Assembly: GCF_015356825.1 (NCBI RefSeq)
Contig: NZ_JAACYW010000020.1
Location: 1-64,000, forward strand
DNA: 64,000 nt
Origin: Catenulispora rubra
Lineage (GTDB): Bacteria > Actinomycetota > Actinomycetes > Streptomycetales > Catenulisporaceae
Direction: 5' to 3'
Positions 61,826 through 64,000 of the stretch are shown piece by piece. Both the position numbers and the translations under genes were made by a program. Position 1 is the stretch's first letter. Every line of letters begins with the position of its first letter. The notes under the pieces are model-generated. The model worked only from the letters and a program-made list of their open reading frames with translations. It was not told the DNA's origin and searched no databases.

Positions 61826-62671
61826 ATGGCGAATCTCCGTTTCGGGATCAAACTCAGCCAGGATGCGACCATCGAGGAGTACAAGGCCGTCTGGCATATC
61901 GCCGACGAAGCCGGCTTCGACCACTGTTGGAACATGGACCATTTCGCCAGCCTCGGCGGCGACGAGACCAAGGACATCTTCGAGGCCTGGACGGCCCTGG
62001 CGGGCATGGCGGCGCTGACGTCGCGCGTGCGCATCGGGTGCTCCGTCACCGGCAACACCTACCGGCACCCGGCCGAGCTGGCGAAGATGGCGGTGACGGT
62101 CGACCACCTGTCCGGCGGCCGGCTGGAGTTCGGCATCGGCGCGGCCTGGGCCGAGAACGAGCACACGATGCTCGGCCTGCCGTTCGGCACCGCGGGCAGC
62201 CGCGCGGACCGGCTGGAGGAGGCGCTGAAGATCATCACCTCCCTGTGGACCGAGACCCGCACCACCCACGACGGCAAGCACTACCAGATCAAGGACGCGA
62301 TCGCGGAACCCAAGCCGATCCAGACGCCGCACCCGCCGATCTGGATCGGGGGTAGCGGTCGCAAGCGCACGCTTCGGCTCGCTGCGGAGTACGCGGCGGT
62401 GTGGAACGCAGCGGGCGGGACGCCGGCCGAGGTCGCGGAGGCGTCGGCGGTGCTGGACCAGCACTGCGCGGATGTCGGCAGGGATCCGGGGACGATTCGG
62501 CGGTCGGTGCAGATCCGGGTCGGCGATGATTTTGATGCGCTGCAAAGGACGGTCGAGGAGTTTGTGGCGGTTGGGATCAGCGATCCGCTGCTGATTCTGC
62601 AGACGGATGATCCGGTGGCGCGGGCTGAGAGGTTGGCTGAGGGGTTGCCTCGGTTGCGTGAGATTGGGTAG
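61826..62671 (+). CDS. F420-dependent LLM-class oxidoreductase
   Basis: 281-residue TIM-barrel flavin/F420 enzyme of the luciferase-like monooxygenase class. Features: FGIKLSQDATIEEYKAVWHI at the N-terminus, HLSGGRLEFGIGAAWAENEH in the central part, and PPIWIGGSGRKRTLRLAAEY in the phosphate/cofactor region. The N-terminal DHCWNMDHFASL loop is the likely substrate side. It fits the group of short F420-dependent reductases common in mycobacteria and streptomycetes; the reaction is unknown. It begins 9 bp after the LAL-like gene. Confidence 0.88.
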   Translation: MANLRFGIKLSQDATIEEYKAVWHIADEAGFDHCWNMDHFASLGGDETKDIFEAWTALAGMAALTSRVRIGCSVTGNTYRHPAELAKMAVTVDHLSGGRLEFGIGAAWAENEHTMLGLPFGTAGSRADRLEEALKIITSLWTETRTTHDGKHYQIKDAIAEPKPIQTPHPPIWIGGSGRKRTLRLAAEYAAVWNAAGGTPAEVAEASAVLDQHCADVGRDPGTIRRSVQIRVGDDFDALQRTVEEFVAVGISDPLLILQTDDPVARAERLAEGLPRLREIG

Positions 62672-62687
62672 TTGGGGGGTGGTTGGA

Positions 62688-62713
62688 GGGTTGGGCGGTT
62701 AGGGCGGCTCGGG
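62688..62713 (+). other. G-quadruplex motif downstream of the F420 enzyme gene
   Basis: Four GGG runs (62688-62690, 62693-62695, 62702-62704, 62711-62713) with loops of 2, 6 and 6 nt satisfy the usual G3-N1-7 pattern. It lies 16 bp after the oxidoreductase stop and may act in the 3' UTR or the DNA. Confidence 0.6.
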
Positions 62714-63166
62714 CGGTTCGAGTGGTTAGGGCGGTTGGGCGGCTGAGGTGTGCGGTGGCGTATGCCTCGGCCGTTCGGTGGTTTGCGGGGTTGTTGTTAT
62801 CGTCGTTGTTGTGGCGGTTGCTGCTGGCTGGTGCGGATTTTTTGTTGGTTTTAAAGGCTTTTTACGGCTTCGCGCAGGGTTTGATGACCTCGCAGGGGAA
62901 CGCAGTTCGGTTGTGCCCTGCGGGTTGCGCTGGCGGCCGCCGGTGTTCGCGTGCACGACCGCGCGTGGGTCCGAGTCACTGCGCACGCGTCATGTGGGCG
63001 GGTGGCGGCCGCGTTTGGTGGGTGCGTTGAGGCCTCTGGCGGGCCTCCTCGACGAGGGGGCGACCCGCGCGTCCGGCGGTTTGGCGGCGGCCCGCGACTG
63101 TTCGGCTTTCTATCCGCTGTTGCCTGCGTTGCGCTGGTCGGTGGCGGTGCTGCTTGTGGTCGCCGG

Positions 63167-63325
63167 GTTCTGGGTCCCTCGCCGCGTCATCGCCGTGAAC
63201 GGAACCTGCCCGGTTTGGCGGAATCAAGCCGCATCGCTGCTGCTGTGGTCCGGTTTCGTCCGGCTTGACACTGCCAAACCGGGCAGGTTGGCTGCGCCCG
63301 CTGACGCGGCGAGGGACCCAGAACC
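63167..63325. repeat. Long imperfect inverted repeat (65-bp arms)
   Basis: Left arm 63167-63231, right arm 63261-63325, loop 29 bp. The outermost 24 bp of the arms match (GGTTCTGGGTCCCTCGCCGC, then GTCA). The middle (about 14 bp) does not match. The inner 15 bp CCTGCCCGGTTTGGC match, as do the last 7 (CAAGCCG). The shape suggests a degenerate transposable element or a large transcript hairpin. Confidence 0.7.
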
Positions 63326-63375
63326 AAACCCCCACATGGTCCTTCGGACCCCCTCACCACGTGGCCGGCCACGCG

Positions 63376-63545
63376 CGGCCCGTCGCCACCCGCAGCGGTC
63401 AAGGCACCAGTTCTCAGCGGAACCGGCAGCCTGGCCACACCGGCCCGTCGCCACCCGCAGCGGTCAAGGCACCAGTTCTCAGCGGAACCGGCAGCCTGGC
63501 CACACCGGCCCGTCGCCACCCGCAGCGGTCAAGGCACCAGTTCTC
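63376..63545. repeat. 65-bp tandem repeat (2.5 copies)
   Basis: Identical units begin at 63381, 63446 and 63511 (CGTCGCCACCCGCAGCGGTC at each start); the third is cut at 63545. Copies appear identical over the compared length, so the duplication is recent. It ends just before the MarR-like stop. Confidence 0.8.
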
Positions 63546-63553
63546 GCCAGCCC

Positions 63554-64000
63554 CTACATCTCCGCGGCCGCCCGGCCCGCCGTCTCCCCGGTCAGCAGCC
63601 GGCGGTCCTCCTGGTCCATCGACGAGTCGGCGAGCTGGCGGAGCATCGTCAGTAGTTCCGCGTGCTGCTCGGGGGACCAGCCGTCCAGTTGGTCCGTCAG
63701 GATCGCGCGGCGTGCTGCGCTGAGTGCGTCCACCGCGGCTTCGCCGGCCTCGGTCATCGTCACCGTTTGGTTCGGTGGGGTGCCGGTGATCGAGCAGCGG
63801 CCGGTGGTGATCAGGGTGTCGAGGTGGGGGCGGATTTCGGACATCGGGAGGTTCAGGCGGGCCGGGATGTCGTTGATGCGGGTGGGGCCGTACTGCTTCA
63901 GGCGGAACAGGCCGTAGGCCTCCGGGACGGAGATGTCGATGCCTGATTTGGCGATGGTCTGCGAGTAGCGGTCCTTCACGTTCTGGCGGCTGGACAGGCG
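63554..64000 (-). CDS. MarR-like winged-helix regulator (N-terminus beyond the window)
   Basis: The frame runs without a stop from the window edge, so the start is not seen; an internal GTG at 63979 gives 141 residues. The sequence ISVPEAYGLFRLKQYGPTRI then NDIPARLNLPMSEIRPHLDT has the pattern of a winged helix with a recognition helix, and GTPPNQTVTMTEAGEAAVDA fits the wing and following helix of MarR proteins. The C-terminal helix has DGWSPEQHAELLTMLRQLAD, typical of MarR. It could also be the tail of a longer fusion. Role and ligand are unknown. Confidence 0.65.
   Translation of the reverse strand, partial: RLSSRQNVKDRYSQTIAKSGIDISVPEAYGLFRLKQYGPTRINDIPARLNLPMSEIRPHLDTLITTGRCSITGTPPNQTVTMTEAGEAAVDALSAARRAILTDQLDGWSPEQHAELLTMLRQLADSSMDQEDRRLLTGETAGRAAAEM

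Larger units (their letters stand above)
62672..63553. other. Gene-free repeat-rich region
   Basis: 882 bp without a convincing gene. The first ~75 bp are G-tract rich (G-quadruplex motif listed separately). At 62770-62870 the top strand is GTT/TTG-rich, and runs of T (ATTTTTTG, CTTTTTACGG) make it AT-richer. From 63167 to 63325 is a long imperfect inverted repeat, and from 63376 to 63545 a 65-bp tandem repeat. Open frames here are shared-repeat or low-complexity translations and I did not call them. Confidence 0.6.

Noticed and set aside
62726-62986. 86-residue minus-strand Thr/Pro-rich frame
   Set aside because: Low-complexity translation of the GTT/TTG-rich stretch, with no start signal.
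62748-63917. 389-residue plus-strand frame across the repeat-rich region
   Set aside because: It translates the inverted and tandem repeats and the antisense of the MarR-like gene. No domain and no ribosome-binding site.

Overview
The window is high-GC DNA with dense, overlapping gene starts, GTG/TTG start codons and strong G/C preference at third codon positions. It carries developmental and heme genes in the order known from mycelial Actinomycetota. The block rsbN - bldN - HAD phosphatase - glutaredoxin-like - rex - hemA - hemC - hemD - hemB (about 2.7-13.4 kb) matches the Streptomyces arrangement. A filamentous actinomycete is therefore likely, either Streptomyces-related or a Catenulispora-like lineage. 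I cannot fix the genus from sequence alone. No rRNA, tRNA, CRISPR array, complete insertion sequence or prophage was seen.

Layout. (1) 0.1-2.6 kb: a Crp/Fnr-type regulator, a class III nucleotide-cyclase-like protein, a PadR regulator and a small partner protein, closed by a perfect 16-bp terminator hairpin. (2) 2.7-13.4 kb: the developmental sigma factor BldN and its anti-sigma factor RsbN, a HAD phosphatase and a thioredoxin-fold protein, then the heme operon. A near-consensus Rex operator lies in front of rex, so heme synthesis is probably tuned to the NADH/NAD+ ratio. (3) 13.6-26.0 kb: two complete Opp/Dpp-type peptide ABC transporters in tandem, each with a single fused double ATPase. 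The first is ordered SBP-B-C-DF and the second B-C-DF-SBP, with a terminator between them. (4) 26.2-33.8 kb (minus strand): a branched-chain-amino-acid-type (HAAT) ABC transporter with a fused LivH-LivM permease, co-transcribed with a large Gly/Ser-rich exported, membrane-anchored protein and a small membrane protein of unknown role. (5) 34-41.5 kb: an ECF sigma factor, a HigBA-like toxin-antitoxin pair, a SpoIIE-type phosphatase lacking one expected metal ligand, a large LAL-type LuxR regulator and two small actinobacterial proteins.

(6) 41.7-49.3 kb: a chromosomal type IV secretion-like cluster. It has a VirB4-like ATPase, an SCO6880-type protein, a polytopic VirB6/TrbL-like protein, a single-pass VirB8-like protein and a small VirB2/TrbC-like membrane protein, with a divergent lytic transglycosylase/NlpC-P60 wall hydrolase. 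No relaxase or coupling protein is visible in the window. (7) 49.4-55.5 kb: a SnoaL-like protein divergent from a DHA2 MFS pump with a perfect inverted-repeat operator between them, then a cell-wall-binding exported protein and a two-component system. (8) 55.6-59.0 kb: a translationally coupled trio (GT-C/GT2 fusion glycosyltransferase, DUF2064 transferase, methyltransferase) that looks like a small uncharacterised glyco-conjugate pathway. (9) 59.0-64.0 kb: a DUF3052 protein, a degenerate LAL-like ATPase/TPR protein with an internal hexapeptide repeat, an F420-type oxidoreductase, an 880-bp gene-free stretch holding a G-quadruplex motif, a 65-bp-arm inverted repeat and a 65-bp tandem repeat, and the end of a MarR-like regulator that runs off the window.

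The best candidates for undescribed biology are the T4SS-like cluster, the HAAT transporter with its Gly-rich exported partner, the coupled glycosyltransferase/DUF2064/methyltransferase trio, and the repeat-rich region at 62.7-63.5 kb.
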